64,000 nt of DNA from Curvularia sp. ZM96 (GCA_022457065.1 JAJGBQ010000007.1:1860001-1924000), one strand, 5' to 3'. Shown: positions 45,596-58,382, counted from the stretch's first letter. A program made the numbers and translations. Notes: generated by a model from the sequence alone, not told the origin.

Positions 45596-47833
45596 ATGTC
45601 TCACGCGCACTCTTAATCTCAGGATGGTGCCCAGGGACCCGCCCAAGGTCCAGCACCCAGGCCTAACCCAGCACTCGACGACGAGATGCTGACCCCAAGT
45701 GACGACGAGAACGACAACATGCGTCACGTGCGAGAACTGCGAAATCTTAGGCGACAGGCCACGATCTAAGCATAGCAGATGGCTGGCATGCAGGAAATGA
45801 TTAATTAGCTCACGAGTTAGCTGATGGCCACCCCCAACGAGAAAAGAACTACCGCGAAACCTAAGATTGCGCTACTGGAGAAGTTCGATGGAAGTCATAA
45901 CGACTTATGGACGTTTCTAACTAGCACCGATCTCTATAGCGAATATCACGGAGTACCTAACGACTAGGAAAAGATTCTACTAGCTAGTACGTATATGAAG
46001 GGCAAGGCAGCTAGATGGGTGCAGCTATACGTTAAGGACTTCCTGAAGGACATAGACAACTATGGGACTAAGGAAGAAACACAGGAGCTGTTTGAGAGCT
46101 GGGAAAACTTTAAAATAGAAATAGGACGCATCTTTGGCGAGATAGACGAAAAGAAATAAGTGGAAAGAGCGATTACTCGTTTGCGCCAAACCAAGTCGGT
46201 ATCCGCGTATACGGCTGAGTTTAAGCAACTCTAGTCTAGGATTGATTGGAACGACGCATCGCTTCGTACGGCATACGAAGCAGGACTAAAGGAAAATGTT
46301 AAAGACGGACTTGTACACCACGATGAACTGGAGACGCTGCACGTATTGATCGAGCTAGCTACGCGCATCGACTACAGGCTATGGGAAAGAAACGAGCAGA
46401 AAAGGAAATAGTTCTAGCCTACGACAGCCAACACTAAGAAACACCGCAGCAACAAAGACAAAGATGGTGATACTATTATGGCTGGCAAAGTACAGGAGAA
46501 GTCCAAGAACAAGAAATCCCGCGGAAAAGGCAAAGACGGCCTTTCTAAGGAAGAACGCTAGAGGCGTTACGATAATAAAGCATGTCTCGGGTGCGGAGAG
46601 TTAGGACACTTTCGCAGAGACTGCCCTGGGGAAGAAGTTAGCAAACAAGTAGTGGTGAAGATTAAGATGCTGAAGGCTCAGCCATCTATCTTACTATCTA
46701 TTGAGGATTTGAACGATAATCTCAGCGATATGGACCTATACGAAGAGGCACGCTTAAACGAAGACGACGACTTCGAGGTGGTTCCTAGACCTGTTTAGGC
46801 GAATGAGGTCATGCGATGGGCAACCCTGGAACCTACTGATTGGAAAATCGACGCTGTGGACATATAGCAACGACTAGCGAAAGGGGAATGTTGGCTGTGT
46901 GGCGACGCCATCTATGTAGCGGATACCTGTATATATCGCGCTCGACGACTCAACATTACTGGCTTAGAGGCTGACACTATGGCTAGGAGGGCGTTCGAGG
47001 AACAACCTCTCTTCACGGACCCCACGCTACTAGAATACCGACCAGCGGAAGATTACGACAAGGAGGAGGAGATCCACTAACGATTCTACTGGGTCGACTA
47101 TAAAAGGGATTTTTGCATGTACTATGCAGATGAAAAGGAGCAGAGCAAGCTAGACGAGCATAGCTGCTGCCACATATATCTGTGGGCAGAAGAATGCCCA
47201 ATGTTGGATTGCCACATCTATTAGGAAGAACACTAAGAGGCGCACGAGCGCCTGGAGTGGATAAACTGTATAGAGAAATGCCGGTTCTACCGAGAACAAC
47301 GAATCGCGGCTAGGCAGGAGAGCCACTATCTACACAGAACTATAGCGGCTAAGGAATGCCGAATAGTGGGATGCAAAACTTATAACACGACAAAAGATTA
47401 AATCCCGATGCTAGAGACACTAGAGGAAATGATACCATACATGAATATCTACTAGACCTTTTGCACGGAAGATTAGTGTACGGTACACTATGATGTAAAA
47501 ACAAACACTGGTTATTTTCCGCGTAGCACCGACCGAAAGAATAGGGATCGACGACGCGCAAATAGAACCGCGAGGGAATAGACACCTGGAAGAGAACTTG
47601 TACTATATGGGCATAGTGATTGGAGATTATGCTACAGGGACGCCTGTCTAGATCACTTAGCAGCTAAATAACAAGCCGGAAAATTCCCTAAGGAAAGGAA
47701 GAGGTTGGAAAAGGGCCGACGCTCTTAGCTAAAAAACTAGGATGCCACTAGGGACTGGGTCACGCTGGTGAAGGCAGTCCTAAAACGACCCTCAGACAAG
47801 TACAAGTCACTGGTAATCGTGCGTTGGAATTAA
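45596..47833 (+). pseudogene. Chromovirus gag with zinc knuckle and extra Cys/His-rich segment
   Basis: One reading frame from ATG to TAA 47833 (746 codons), interrupted by many TAG/TAA codons. The capsid-like part includes LLEKFDGSHNDLWTFL and TYMKGKAARWVQLY. The zinc knuckle CLGCGELGHFRRDC (CX2CX4HX4C) sits at about 46583-46625. Unusually, a further 300 codons follow in the same frame with many Cys and His (CWLCG, HSCCHIY, EECPMLDCHIY, ECRIVGC, FCTED) before pol starts. The pol frame overlaps the end in the -1 frame, which would need ribosomal frameshifting in an active copy; I found no perfect slippery heptamer. Confidence 0.85.
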
Positions 47834-50800
47834 CGATGATTGTGCATGTACACGGACATAAGATGAAAGCGACTATAGACAGCGGAGCTGTGCGAACTAT
47901 GATCTTATCCCGAGTAGTAGAAAAATACGGGATACCCTACTGGAATAAGAAGATTCTATTGGAAGTAGTATCGGCCGAGGATATTCCCGTGGCATACGGA
48001 AGCGGCACGATTAGGCTAGAGACCGAGTTGGTGACACTGAAAGTGGCAGACACGGAAAGCTAAATGAATATTAGCATTATGGACCTAGGAGAAACGGACC
48101 TGCTGATCGGTTATGACTGGCTGGATGCCTATAACCCCGCCATCGATTGGCGAAAGAAGACAATACTTAGCCGAGAACCTGCGCGCAAGGTTGCTGGAGT
48201 ACGAAAAGAGACACGCCCGACGGATTAGAGCTTAACCCAGGACGGGAGATTCGGCAAGATCTCACCGCATAAGATCGCGAGAATCTATGCGAAGAACCCT
48301 TAGGAAGTAGGGGTTATTTGGATAAGACGAGTCGCGCCCATGACGGACGGACCCTTACTACTGGATATACCGGATGTATACCGAACGAACGAGTTTAGAG
48401 AACTGTTTGAAGAAAACGAAGCAACAGACCTAGCTAAACACCAAGATTGGGATCACGAGATTATCTTGGAAGAAGGAGCGAAGTTGAGCCTAGGACTAAT
48501 GTACCCGATAGCGCCAGAGCATAATGCTGAGCTACGGGTATATCTAAAAAAGAATTTGAAAAAGGGATTTATCCGACCGGGACATGGCCTGATAGCCTTA
48601 CCGATATTGTTCGTAAAGAAGCCGAACGGGAAGTGGCGACTATGTGTCGACTTCCGACGGTTGAATAGCGTCACACGAAAAAACCGATATCCTTTACCAC
48701 TAATATCGGAGCTCATAGATCGACTCTAGGGAGCCTAGTGGTTCACGAAGTTCGATATGCGAGAAGGATTCTATTAGATTAGAATTAAGGAAGGACACGA
48801 GTAGAAGACGGCGTTCAAGATAAAATACGGACTATTCGAGTTCTAGGTCATGCCGATGGGTTTAACTAATGCGCCCGCGACCTTTCAATTAGTTATTAAT
48901 AACGCACTTCACGAGTACCTTAGAGTCTTTGCCACAGCCTACTTGGACGATATACTAGTGTACTCTAAGGGGACTCTCGAAGAACACATTAAATATGTTA
49001 AGAAAGTGCTCAGGAAGCTTAAGGAATATAAGCTATACCTGCAGCCAGGAAAATGCGAATTCCACGCTAAAGAAACGGAATTCCTAGGCTTTATTATCTT
49101 AACTGAAGGAGTTAAAATGAACCCGAAGAAGATAGCTACTGTACAGGAATGGCTAAAACCTAAAATAGTTAGGGACGTGCAATCCTTCCTAGGATTTGCC
49201 AATTACTATTAGAAGTTTATTAAAGATTATTTAAGAATTACCGCACCACTCTCCGAGATTATAAAGAAGGAAGTAGGATTCTAGTGGAACGAGGAACATC
49301 AAGAAGCGTTTGACCGGATTAAACAAATCTTTCTCGAAGCACCCGTACTAGAGATGTACGACCTAAGGCGAAGGACGCGAGTCGAGACTGACGCGTCAGA
49401 CTATGCACTCGGAGCTGTACTATCATAACAGTGCTTAGATGGGAAATGGAGACTAGTGTTCTACTATTCTAGAAAGTTCTTAGGAGCAGAACTTAACTAC
49501 GATGCTCACGATAAGGAGCTACTAGGAGTAGTCGATGCCTTTGAATAATAGGAAGTGTACCTGTTAGGTCTTCTAGATACGATCGAGGTTTTTACCGATC
49601 ACTAGAACCTAGCGAGTTTCATGACGACTAAGAAACTTAACTAACGACAAGTCTGATGGGCTAAAATGTTAGCTCAGTTCGACTTTAAGATCACGCATTG
49701 AGTAGGATCGCTTAATGGGGCTGTGGATGCCTTAAGCCGAAGATCTGACCTTCGAGGAGAAGGGCACAAAGAACTATACGATGTAGTACTTAAGAAGATG
49801 CCCGATGGCAGTCTGAAGTACAACTAGCTGGAACTAGCTAGAGTAGCTAAGGTGGCCGTGCTAACAAAAACGTTAACGCAAGAATGGTAGGAAAGGGCAA
49901 CGCTATGGCGACCGGATCTCTATCCGCCAGAGGTAGCGAATAATGGGAAGGAACTCAAAGCCCTGAGAGAAGGCACACGGACGTACGTACCTCCTTATAT
50001 GAGAACTGAACTTATCTAAACCCTGCACGAGTCCCCGGAATACGGACACGCAGCGATAGAAGAGATGGTTAGGCGACTGAAGAAGGTGTTCGAGATACCA
50101 CGCTTGCGAGCGAAGGTGCAGGAAGTATTAGGCAACTATTTGGCGTGTTATTAGAATAAGCCTAAGAGATATAAGCCCTATGGCCTGTTACAACCCCTAC
50201 AGCTACCGACACGACTATGGAGTAGCGTGATAATAGACTTTATAGTGAAGCTCCCGAAGTCACTAGAACCAGGATTAGCTCGACTCTGCGATACTATTCT
50301 AGTAATCATGTGCAGATTAACTAAGGGAGCAAAGTTCGTGCCTACGGAAGAAACTATTACGGCAGAAGAATGCGCGTACGAAGTTTCAAAGGCACTAATG
50401 TTAGAGTATAGAATACCTAAGGAATTCATTACGGATAGAGACAAGCTGTTCACTTCGAAGTATTGGTCAACGTTCTTAGCGAAAATGGGAGTCAAGAAGA
50501 AGCTATTGACTAGCTTCTATCTAGAAACTGATGGACAAACGGAACGAACGAACTAGACGCTAGAACAATACTTGCGAATATACGCTAATAAGCTGCAAGA
50601 CAACTAGGTTAAACTCTTACTAACAGCGCAATTGGCCTACAATAGTACGAAGTTAGCGACTATAAAGCACTTGCCGCACTACGCTAATTATAGGTATAAG
50701 CCGACCGCTCATCAAGACCCGAAAGATATTAAAAGCATTGCAGTTGGAGCAGATAATAAGGCTCGACTAATGCGAGAATTGCACGAAGAATTAAGTAAGA

Positions 50801-51303
50801 ACATCGCTCATAGGAACCTCACGATGTCCAAAGCTGCGAATAAGCAAAGGATTGAGAGACCAACCTTTAAGAAGGGGGACAAAGTTTTCTTGTCACGACA
50901 AAACCTGAAAACTAAGCGACTAAGCAAGAAACTGGATAATCTCCGATTAGGACCGTTCGAAATTCTAGAGAAATTAGGACTAGTAAACTACAAACTCCAG
51001 CTACCACTAGGCATGCGCATATATGACGTTTTCTACAAGAAACTATTAGAACTAGCACTCTAGAACGCCGAGCTAGTAGAAGACATAGAGCTCGAAGACG
51101 ACGAGTACGTAGTTAAGGAAATTAAGGACCTACGGAAAATCGGTAGTTAGTAGAAGTACTTAGTCAAGTGGCAAGGATGGCTAGAGAGCTATAACACTTA
51201 GGAACCTGAAGGAAATCTGACGAACTACAAGTCACTGGTACGTAAGTACCACCAGAAGTATCTAGAGAAACGAGAACTAGATTCTCGTAGGAAAGGTAGG
51301 AAT
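47824..51303 (+). pseudogene. Chromovirus pol: protease, RT, RNase H, integrase, chromodomain
   Basis: A single frame without indels, broken only by stops. Protease: KATIDSGAVRTMI (47870-47905). RT: KGFIRPGHGLIALPILFVKK, CVDFRRLNSVTRKNRYPLP, the catalytic YLDDILVYSK (about 48940) and FLGFANYY. RNase H: ETDASDYALGAVLS and YDAHDKELLGVVDAF. Integrase core: IIDFIVKLPKSLEPG, FITDRDKLFTSKYW and ETDGQTERTN. Chromodomain near 51150-51220: KYLVKWQGWLESYNT, with the following Trp now TAG. Chromodomains of this class steer insertion to histone-marked heterochromatin, which fits insertion in old repeat DNA. Confidence 0.93.
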
Positions 51304-51343
51304 TAAGAGACAAAGGATCGAAAGAAGAATAATTAGCCTGTAA

Positions 51344-51820
51344 CTAGCCCGGGTTAGTCGAGAATCCGGATAGCGATGGTCCGGTTGATGGAAGGTCCGT
51401 ACTAGGGGCTGAGCTCCCCTCGGCCTGCTCTTTCGCACGACGCTGAACAGCAAGAACGGCAAGGTCACGGTCGGCGAACTCTTGTTCGCGCGACTCGACC
51501 TCTAGGAGCTCGCGCCGAACTCGCGCAGCGTCCTCTTTAATACGTGCTAACTCTAGACGCTTTTGCCGCTTCTCACGCTGAACTTGCTCCCACTCCTCCT
51601 TAGAAATAAATAGACTACACGCAGCACTAATAGAAATGCAACTAGCGCAACGACCAGTCGCAGTGTCTACGAAATACTGAAGATTCTTCTCCTCGCAACG
51701 CTTGCAATGAAAAGAAGTTATTTTATTCCCCTGCTCTTTTACACGGTTAGCACGAGAATAACGCTCTTCGTTCGACTTTTGAGCGCGAACACGGGTACGG
51801 GAAGACGGGACCTTGGGCAT
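51344..51820 (-). CDS. Antisense Cys-rich, coiled-coil ORF inside the chromovirus
   Basis: Between the pol end and the 3' LTR, on the opposite strand, an uninterrupted frame encodes 158 aa from MPKVPSSRTRVRAQ (an upstream in-frame ATG would add 16 residues). It has a basic N-terminus, a Cys motif FHCKRC ... GRCASC ... C (C-x2-C-x15-C-x2-C-x6-C, perhaps zinc-binding) and a long Glu/Arg-rich coiled coil, then a Ser/Pro tail. It stays open while gag and pol carry dozens of stops, and its GC content is higher than its flanks. I do not know the family. Antisense extra ORFs at this position are known from some plant LTR elements. A captured host gene, a regulator or antisense product of the element are possible. 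Confidence 0.6.
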   Translation of the reverse strand: MPKVPSSRTRVRAQKSNEERYSRANRVKEQGNKITSFHCKRCEEKNLQYFVDTATGRCASCISISAACSLFISKEEWEQVQREKRQKRLELARIKEDAARVRRELLEVESREQEFADRDLAVLAVQRRAKEQAEGSSAPSTDLPSTGPSLSGFSTNPG

Positions 51821-51944
51821 GGTTAGGAAGGCTGGAGGGAAGGGACGGATACAAAGGCCCGGGGCCAACCGACCTTATATGCAGCCCACGCCTCACGAAT
51901 CGGCACGGGAAAATAATAATCTAGGGTATTGGGACGATACGCCT

Positions 51945-51958
51945 AAGAGGGGGGATAA
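51945..51958 (+). other. Polypurine tract
   Basis: AAGAGGGGGGATAA directly before the 3' LTR, the expected plus-strand primer site of LTR elements. Confidence 0.8.
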
Positions 51959-52430
51959 TGTTATAAGTAATAAGAAGGATTCTCTCCTTGACGGGGTACG
52001 ACGAGGTTGAGAGCTAACCACGTCCACGTTAGAAGATGATGGACGCCGCGGGGCTTAGAGTCACGTGACGTGCTATCTCGCCAAGGCTGGCCATCTGAGA
52101 TGGCAGTGCATAAAGAGATGGCAGGGCCATCTCTAACATCTCGCCAAGGGGGAGATGGACGAGATGGCAGGACCAAAGGTAATGGATATAAGAATGGGTT
52201 AGATTTTATTATTACATTCGTTATGGTCAACTCTTATAAGTTCTTCTCTTATATAAATTGATACTTAGTTGTTCTATTTTACATAGAATTAATTGTTACT
52301 TTATTCGGTTAAACTCCTATAACTTCTCTCCACTACGAATCGCCAGAAAACAATCGCACGGAATACTTTATATAAGTCTCGCCCTAACCCGGACCGAGAC
52401 TAGGTGAGTATAGCGAACCCCCGTGTAACA
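51959..52430 (+). repeat. 3' LTR of the chromovirus
   Basis: 472 bp, same length and ends as the 5' LTR; about 23 differences by eye, all C/T or G/A. The E-box palindrome is kept at 52060-52069. Confidence 0.95.
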
Positions 52431-55400
52431 CTTTTATTAGCTACGATATAAGATATATAAGTTACTATACGTATAGACGCTAAGTAAGAGCTAGCTAGTA
52501 TAAATTTCGCGTTAAGTAAGCGTATAGATCTATCTAGCTATTATAAGTAGACTATAATTAACTTTACTATTACTCTAATACTATCTACTACTATAACTAC
52601 TCTACTATTTATTATAGCGCGTTATTATAGTTTTGATATTATTACTACTCTAGAATAAGCTTAAGAGCTTAGTCATGCTAGAAATTCTAATTAATAATAA
52701 TAACTATAATTTATCTAAGAGTCTAGTATCTACGTAGGCTATTAAGATACTTAAGAGCTTTACTAAGAAGAAGAAGATAATGCTTACTAATATACTAATT
52801 CTAGTCTTTTATTATAGTAACTACTAATTTAGCTAGAGTTTTATAGATAACTAAGATAAAATTAACTTTATCATTACGTAGTATAGATCTATAGACTCTT
52901 AAAAGAGTTATCTAACTAGTTTACGCGTAGAATACTAAAATTAGCTTAGTAATACTATCTAAGCTATTACGTGAAGAGATCTAGCTATATAATATACTAA
53001 AGAAAAATTTACTTTCTAACGTGCTAAAGATATAGATTAGACTACTAAGGCTAAGTTTTTAAAGTTTTTTAAAAATACTAAGTACTATAAGTCTCTTAAT
53101 AATACTAATAAGAAGTTAATTTTAGACGTTTATTTAGAAAAGTATATAAGACTATACTTTAAGTAAAAGTAGAGTAGTAAGTTATTATAGCTTTTAATTA
53201 TAGATTCTTACTAATAAGCGTTAGCTAAGTAGCTAGAGTAGACTCTATAAGTTATATATAAGAAATAGACCAATAGTATAGATAAGATTAATAAAAGATA
53301 TTACTAAGATATTCTTTAAATAGCTTATAGCTATAGTTTAGCTCTAGATTCTACTTATTAAGAGTTTTACTCTATTATACGTCTCTATAGTCTAAAAAGA
53401 AGTATTAACTTACTTTTTTATAAGAAATATAACTAAGAACTTATAAAGCTAGATAATAATAGTTTTAAAAGCTCTAAAGTAAGATAAGAGTAGAAGAACT
53501 TTATTAGTAGGCTTTCTACTACTAAGTTAGTACTTATTTCTAATAAATTAAAGAAGTAAGTTTATTATAGTCTTTTATTATATATATTAACTAATTAAAC
53601 TAAACGCATTAAGTCTACTTCTATTCTTAAGAGTTTTAATCTATATACTTAACTTAAAGATAATAACCTATATATAAAAAGGTATAATAGGAAAAAGTAT
53701 AAAAAAGAGATTAATAATAAGAATAAGAAGATAGATAATAAGAATAACGACTATAAGACTAATAGTAGTATAATAAAGATAGAGAAGTCTAAGCTATCTA
53801 AGTCTAAAAATTCTAAGAAAGCTAATTCTAAGAACTCTTAGAAGTAAGAGTCTAAGTCGAAGTTAGTTATAAAGCCTTTAGTTAAGCTAAAGAATAAGAT
53901 AGATAGCTAATAATTATATAATAGTCTCTATAGCTACTCTTACTTTATATATATAAAATCTAGTTTAGATTAGCTATTAATACTTTAAATATTATATATA
54001 TAAAATTATATAATTATATCTTATATTAGACGAGTCTAATAAGTATTCATTATTACTTTATAATAGCTTACTATTAGGAGAACTTAGAAACTAGTAACTT
54101 AATACTAGAAGAACTTAAAAACTTAGAGATCTTTATATATTTACCTAGTTCTTTATAGTTGTTATAGTTTTTTATTATAAATTTAATAGTTCCAATAGCT
54201 AAATTACTTATAGAGCTACTTAAAAATATTTACTTATTTATAAATAACTACTCTATATTAAGCTCTAGATAGCGCTAAAGAAACTATTACGATTATCAAG
54301 TATTTTATTTTAAATAGCGAGAATGGTAATAAAAATAAAGTTATACTCTTAAAGTAGAAGAAATAGTAGAGCTAGACACTATTTACTAAATATCTAATAA
54401 GTATAGATCTATAGTAGAGATCTTCTTATTATACTAGCTAAATCTAGGTAAAGTTTATAAAAGCTACTAGAATTTCTAGTAGCTATCTATATAGCTTCTA
54501 TTTAAACTATAGTACTATATTTTAGCATTTATTAAAGAAAAATAGAAAAATAAAGTATCTCTATAATTATTAGATAAGTTAGTCTTACCTATAGATTTCT
54601 TCTCTTATATATAATAAGCTATCTAATCCTCTCTACTATACTATATCTCTACTAGTATCTATTATCTCTTATATAATTCTAGTCTACTCTACTAAGACTC
54701 TCAAAAAGAAGCTTATTAGAGTAGTTATTAATAACTACTAGTCTTTCTAAATAATTAAACGTCTATTATTCTAGTAGTTTCTTTAGTTTCTCTAGTCTAA
54801 TACTATAATTATTAGCTATTATAAACTCTAGTTAATCTTTTAAGATTAGTTTAAGGAGACTTTAGCTAAGCTTTTTAGTAATCTTAGCTAAAGAATAAAG
54901 ATATTATTCCTACTAGATAGTTAGTCTACTACTAATTATTGTATTTTCTTATATTTAAGGCGTATTATATTAATAGCTACTAGTAGCTTAAAGAAAAGCT
55001 TCTAGATTTCGTGCATATATTTAGTAAATATACTAGATCTTTTATAGTAGAGAAAGTTTTTAAAGTTCTTCTTAGTACTATAACTTATAATTAATTATTA
55101 GCTATTACTTATAATAATACTAGTAATAATAGTACTTTATTATAGTTAATATAGAAATAACTCTAATAGATGAATATAAGCTAGAATCTAAATAAGAATA
55201 ATATTCTATCCTTAGCTTATATTATTTATCTTATTATCTAGAAGATTATCTAAAATTTAAAGCTATTAGCTTCTATTGAATTAGAGGCTTAATAGAGCTT
55301 ATAGAGGTTCTAGCTTAACGAGATTAAAACTTAGATATTAGTCTCTAATTTACTTTATAAGGTAAAATAATTTCATTATAGTTATTCATTATAGACTTAC

Positions 55401-55440
55401 TAGTAACTAGATTAGAGCTATCTATATTATAATTAACCTA
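52431..55440. other. AT-rich RIP-saturated DNA, probably old retroelements
   Basis: 3 kb of TA-rich sequence with no surviving open frame. Fragments such as KLLDFVHIFSKYT near 55000 hint at a gypsy pol, but this is too weak to name. The right end is interrupted by the insertion of a Fot1-like element. Confidence 0.6.
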
Positions 55441-57287
55441 ACGTGGTTCACAAGCGAGTCGCTCACCCAAGCGAGTCGCTCACGCCCCACCAGCGCGTCG
55501 ACTTCGACACTACAACGCGAAATGCCACAACAACGTAATTATCAATCAACTTATCCTGAATTAGATCTTCAGCTTGCTCTTTTTAATATTTAATCACAAC
55601 GTGTTTAAAGCTAAAGACGTGCTGCAGCTATCTATAACGTGCCTCAAAGAACTCTATCTAACTAACGCGCTAGAAAGCGCCCCTGACGCGACTGCGTACC
55701 GAAGTCGAAGCGCCTTAATAAGCTAGAAGAGAAGGCTATACTTAAGCGTATTCTTAAGGAGTCTACAAGAGGATTTGCGCCTACAAAGGCTAACGTTCGA
55801 GTAATAGCTAATAAACTGTTGCATGAGCGCGCTAGTAACCCTGTTAGCAAGAATTAGGTTAATAACTTTGTTAAGAGGACTCCTAAGCTCCAGACGCGCT
55901 AGAGTCGTCCCTATAATCACTAGCGAGCCGCCTACGAGGACCTAGCGGCTATCCAGCGCTAGTTCGACTTAGTCTAGGCGACAAAGTAGAAGTAAGGTAT
56001 TATAGACGACGATATCTACAACTTTAACGAAACTAGCTTTATAATAGGCAAGATTTTATTACAGTTAGTTATTATAGGCTTAGAGGGATTAGGCAAAAAG
56101 AAGCGCGTCTAGCCAGACAACCGTAAGTAGGTTACTGTAATCTAAGGCGTGGGCGCGTCGGGTCGCCGGCTACCCCTCTTTGTTATCTTTGCGGGCAAGG
56201 TGCTTATCGACGTCTAGTTTAAGAATCTACCTACTAACTAGGTACTTAAAGTTAGTCCTAATAGCTAGACAAATAATTAGCTTGCGCTTACCTAGTTAGA
56301 GTACTTTAATACCTATACGAAGAGCTGCACTATAGGTGGATATCGACTACTAATTATTAACGGCTATAAGAGCCACTGCTCTGTTAATTTTCAAGATCTT
56401 TGCAAGAAGAAGAATATTATTCTTCTCTATATGCCCGCCCACTCGTCTTACCTATTGCAGCCCCTTAATGTCGCCTGCTTCTCGCCGTTAAAGCGCAAGT
56501 ACGGCGACTTAATCTTAGGCTTAGCACGCAACTACACTAGCTATATTACTAAGAATACCTTCCTACTAGCCTTTAAGACTACTTTTAAGCAGTCTATTAC
56601 AAAGGAGAACATTTAGGCTAGCTTTAGAGGTGCTAGTCTAGTCCTACATAACCTACAGGCTATGCTATTAAAGCTTGACGTAGTAGTGCAGACACTAGTA
56701 CAATCGCCGCGACGGGTAACCGCCTAGAAGGCGCAGACACTACGCAACGCGCGCGAAGTCGAAGCGTAAAGTACTCTTATTTAATAGAGAGTAAGAAACC
56801 GCCCTAGGTCTTCTACAAGTTCTCTTAATAAAAAGATTGCTTAGTTAAGTAAAGGGGCTTAGTAAATAGCACATGAGATAACGCTTATAAGAGAGGAAGT
56901 AGCTGCTCTTCGAGAGGCTCTAAATATAGTAAATAAGCGTAAGAGCCGCAAGCGACGATATATACGGACAGACGAGACTCTTACTGTTAGTGAGGTATAG
57001 GATTTATTAGCTAAACAGGCGAGTAGCAGTCGTGGTGATGGCGAGAGTGCGTCGAAGAGGGTGCGAGAAGAGAGGCGCTACGGGCGTTGCAAGCAGACTG
57101 GACACAACGCCCGTACCTACGTAGTTAAAATCGATAGTGCTAGTAATAGTAATAGATCTAAGGAGTAAATTAACTTATTACGATTTTTAATATACTGTGA
57201 TTAATAGCTGTGATAATGTTGCGAAGTCGACGCGCTAGTGGGGCGTGAGCGACTCGCTTGGGTGAGCGACTCGCTTGTGAACCACGT
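55441..57287 (+). mobile_element. Fot1/pogo-type DNA transposon, copy A (strongly mutated)
   Basis: 1847 bp with about 65-bp terminal inverted repeats (55441-55505 and 57223-57287, one mismatch) starting ACGTGGTTCAC and flanked by TA duplications (55439-55440, 57288-57289). Same length as copy B at 60970-62816, in the opposite orientation. Each terminus holds two direct copies of a short palindrome (AGCGAGTCGCT). Confidence 0.95.
55522..57168 (+). pseudogene. Fot1-like transposase, copy A, multiply broken
   Basis: Exactly the same length (1647 bp) and relative position as the copy B transposase, so no net indel has accumulated; damage is by transitions only, with stops throughout. Recognisable parts include YNFNET, LPLLQPLN-like and CFSPLKRKYG segments (56431-56616 is the longest open stretch). 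The third catalytic Asp (LQPLD in copy B) reads LQPLN here. A CX2C...H zinc-knuckle remnant is near the end. Confidence 0.9.
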
Positions 57288-57330
57288 TATCTTCTTAGTA
57301 GTATAAGTAATTTCTTATAATATATTTAGG

Positions 57331-57713
57331 GGAGTGATGGTGTAGATGTTTAATTCCCTAATCTTTGTTCCATATTATAGCCAGCCTTGCTACTAGGAAA
57401 AAGGTTTAAATCCTTTTACTCTCTTAAGAAGAAATATAGAAAGGAGGTCTTATTAGATATTTAAATAACACTTTAAGCTTAGACCTTTTATTATAGAGAC
57501 TTTCTTTAATTATAGAAATAAGTAGATCTAAGATAATAGATTTTCTTTAAAATTTTCTTCGAATTTTAAAACTATAAAGAATCTAGGTAGTTTTAGATTT
57601 ACTACTAAAGAAGCTTCCTATTTCTATTAGAATAATATTTCCTCTCTATACCTCTATCTAAAAGCATTGCCTCTATAGCTTTTAAATAGATTTAGTGTAA
57701 ATCTTAGCTAGGT
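57331..57713 (+). repeat. Direct repeat with tRNA-like head, copy 1
   Basis: At least 383 bp repeated at 63617-64000, where the window ends. The first ~93 bp (57331-57423) look like a mutated tRNA: GGAGTGA/TTACTCT ends, an A-box-like region and a B-box-like GGTTTAAATCC. The rest is AT-rich without a frame. It may be a tRNA-derived SINE or the end of a larger element. Confidence 0.7.
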
Positions 57714-58382
57714 TAGTAGGCGTAGCTAGGGATAAACTAGAGGAGAAAAATGCTAAACTAATTATAAATAATTACCTTAAAGAGCTACCTTTATATAATA
57801 GCTATAGAGCTTAGATTAAGTAGTATCTTATAGAAGCTTCTTAATCTAACGTTTCTTATTAGAAGTCTTAGCTAGAGCCAAAGCACGCTTTAAGTTAGTA
57901 ACCTAATTATTAATATTAGTATTAGAGTTAGAGTTAGAGTTAGAATTAATTATTATAGTATCTAGATCAGTAACTTAGCGTTCTAGCTAAGATAGATTAT
58001 TTAGTTAATCGTGATTATAGATTTTTAGATAACAAATAAAATCTTTATTATAGTAATTCTTAGTATAGAACTAGTAATACTTTTTATACTTATATGTTAT
58101 ATTATAGTAAAGAGACGAAGAAAGATTAAGAGATTTCTAGCTATAGTATTAAAGAATTAGGACATTTAATTAATATAAACTAGAATTAGAGAAGTTAGAT
58201 TTTTTTTTTAAATAACTTAGACACTCTAGTAAGTATAAGTATAGTAAATAAGTAATTAGAGTAACGTCTCTTAGATACGCTTTTAACTAATTTAAGTTAT
58301 TCAATAGAACTATTAATCTCTTAAGCGTTACGCTTGAGTAGAAGATTCTTAAGATTATAATATAATTTATATAAAATCTATA
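57714..58382. other. AT-rich RIP-saturated DNA
   Basis: Probably continuation of the tRNA-headed repeat and/or the old gypsy element whose RT lies at 60590-60960. No recognisable domain. Confidence 0.5.

Larger units (their letters stand above)
45061..52430 (+). mobile_element. Complete Ty3/gypsy chromovirus with RIP-type mutations
   Basis: 7370 bp with two direct 472-bp LTRs (TG..CA ends) and a 5-bp target duplication CTTTT at 45056-45060 and 52431-52435. Domain order gag - protease - reverse transcriptase - RNase H - integrase - chromodomain defines a chromovirus. A purine tract precedes the 3' LTR. I found no clear primer-binding site. Gag and pol keep frame over their whole length but are interrupted by many TAG and TAA codons at former CAG, CAA or TGG positions. 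The LTRs differ at about 23 sites by eye, all transitions. The element inserted into much more degraded DNA and is therefore younger than its surroundings. Confidence 0.96.
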
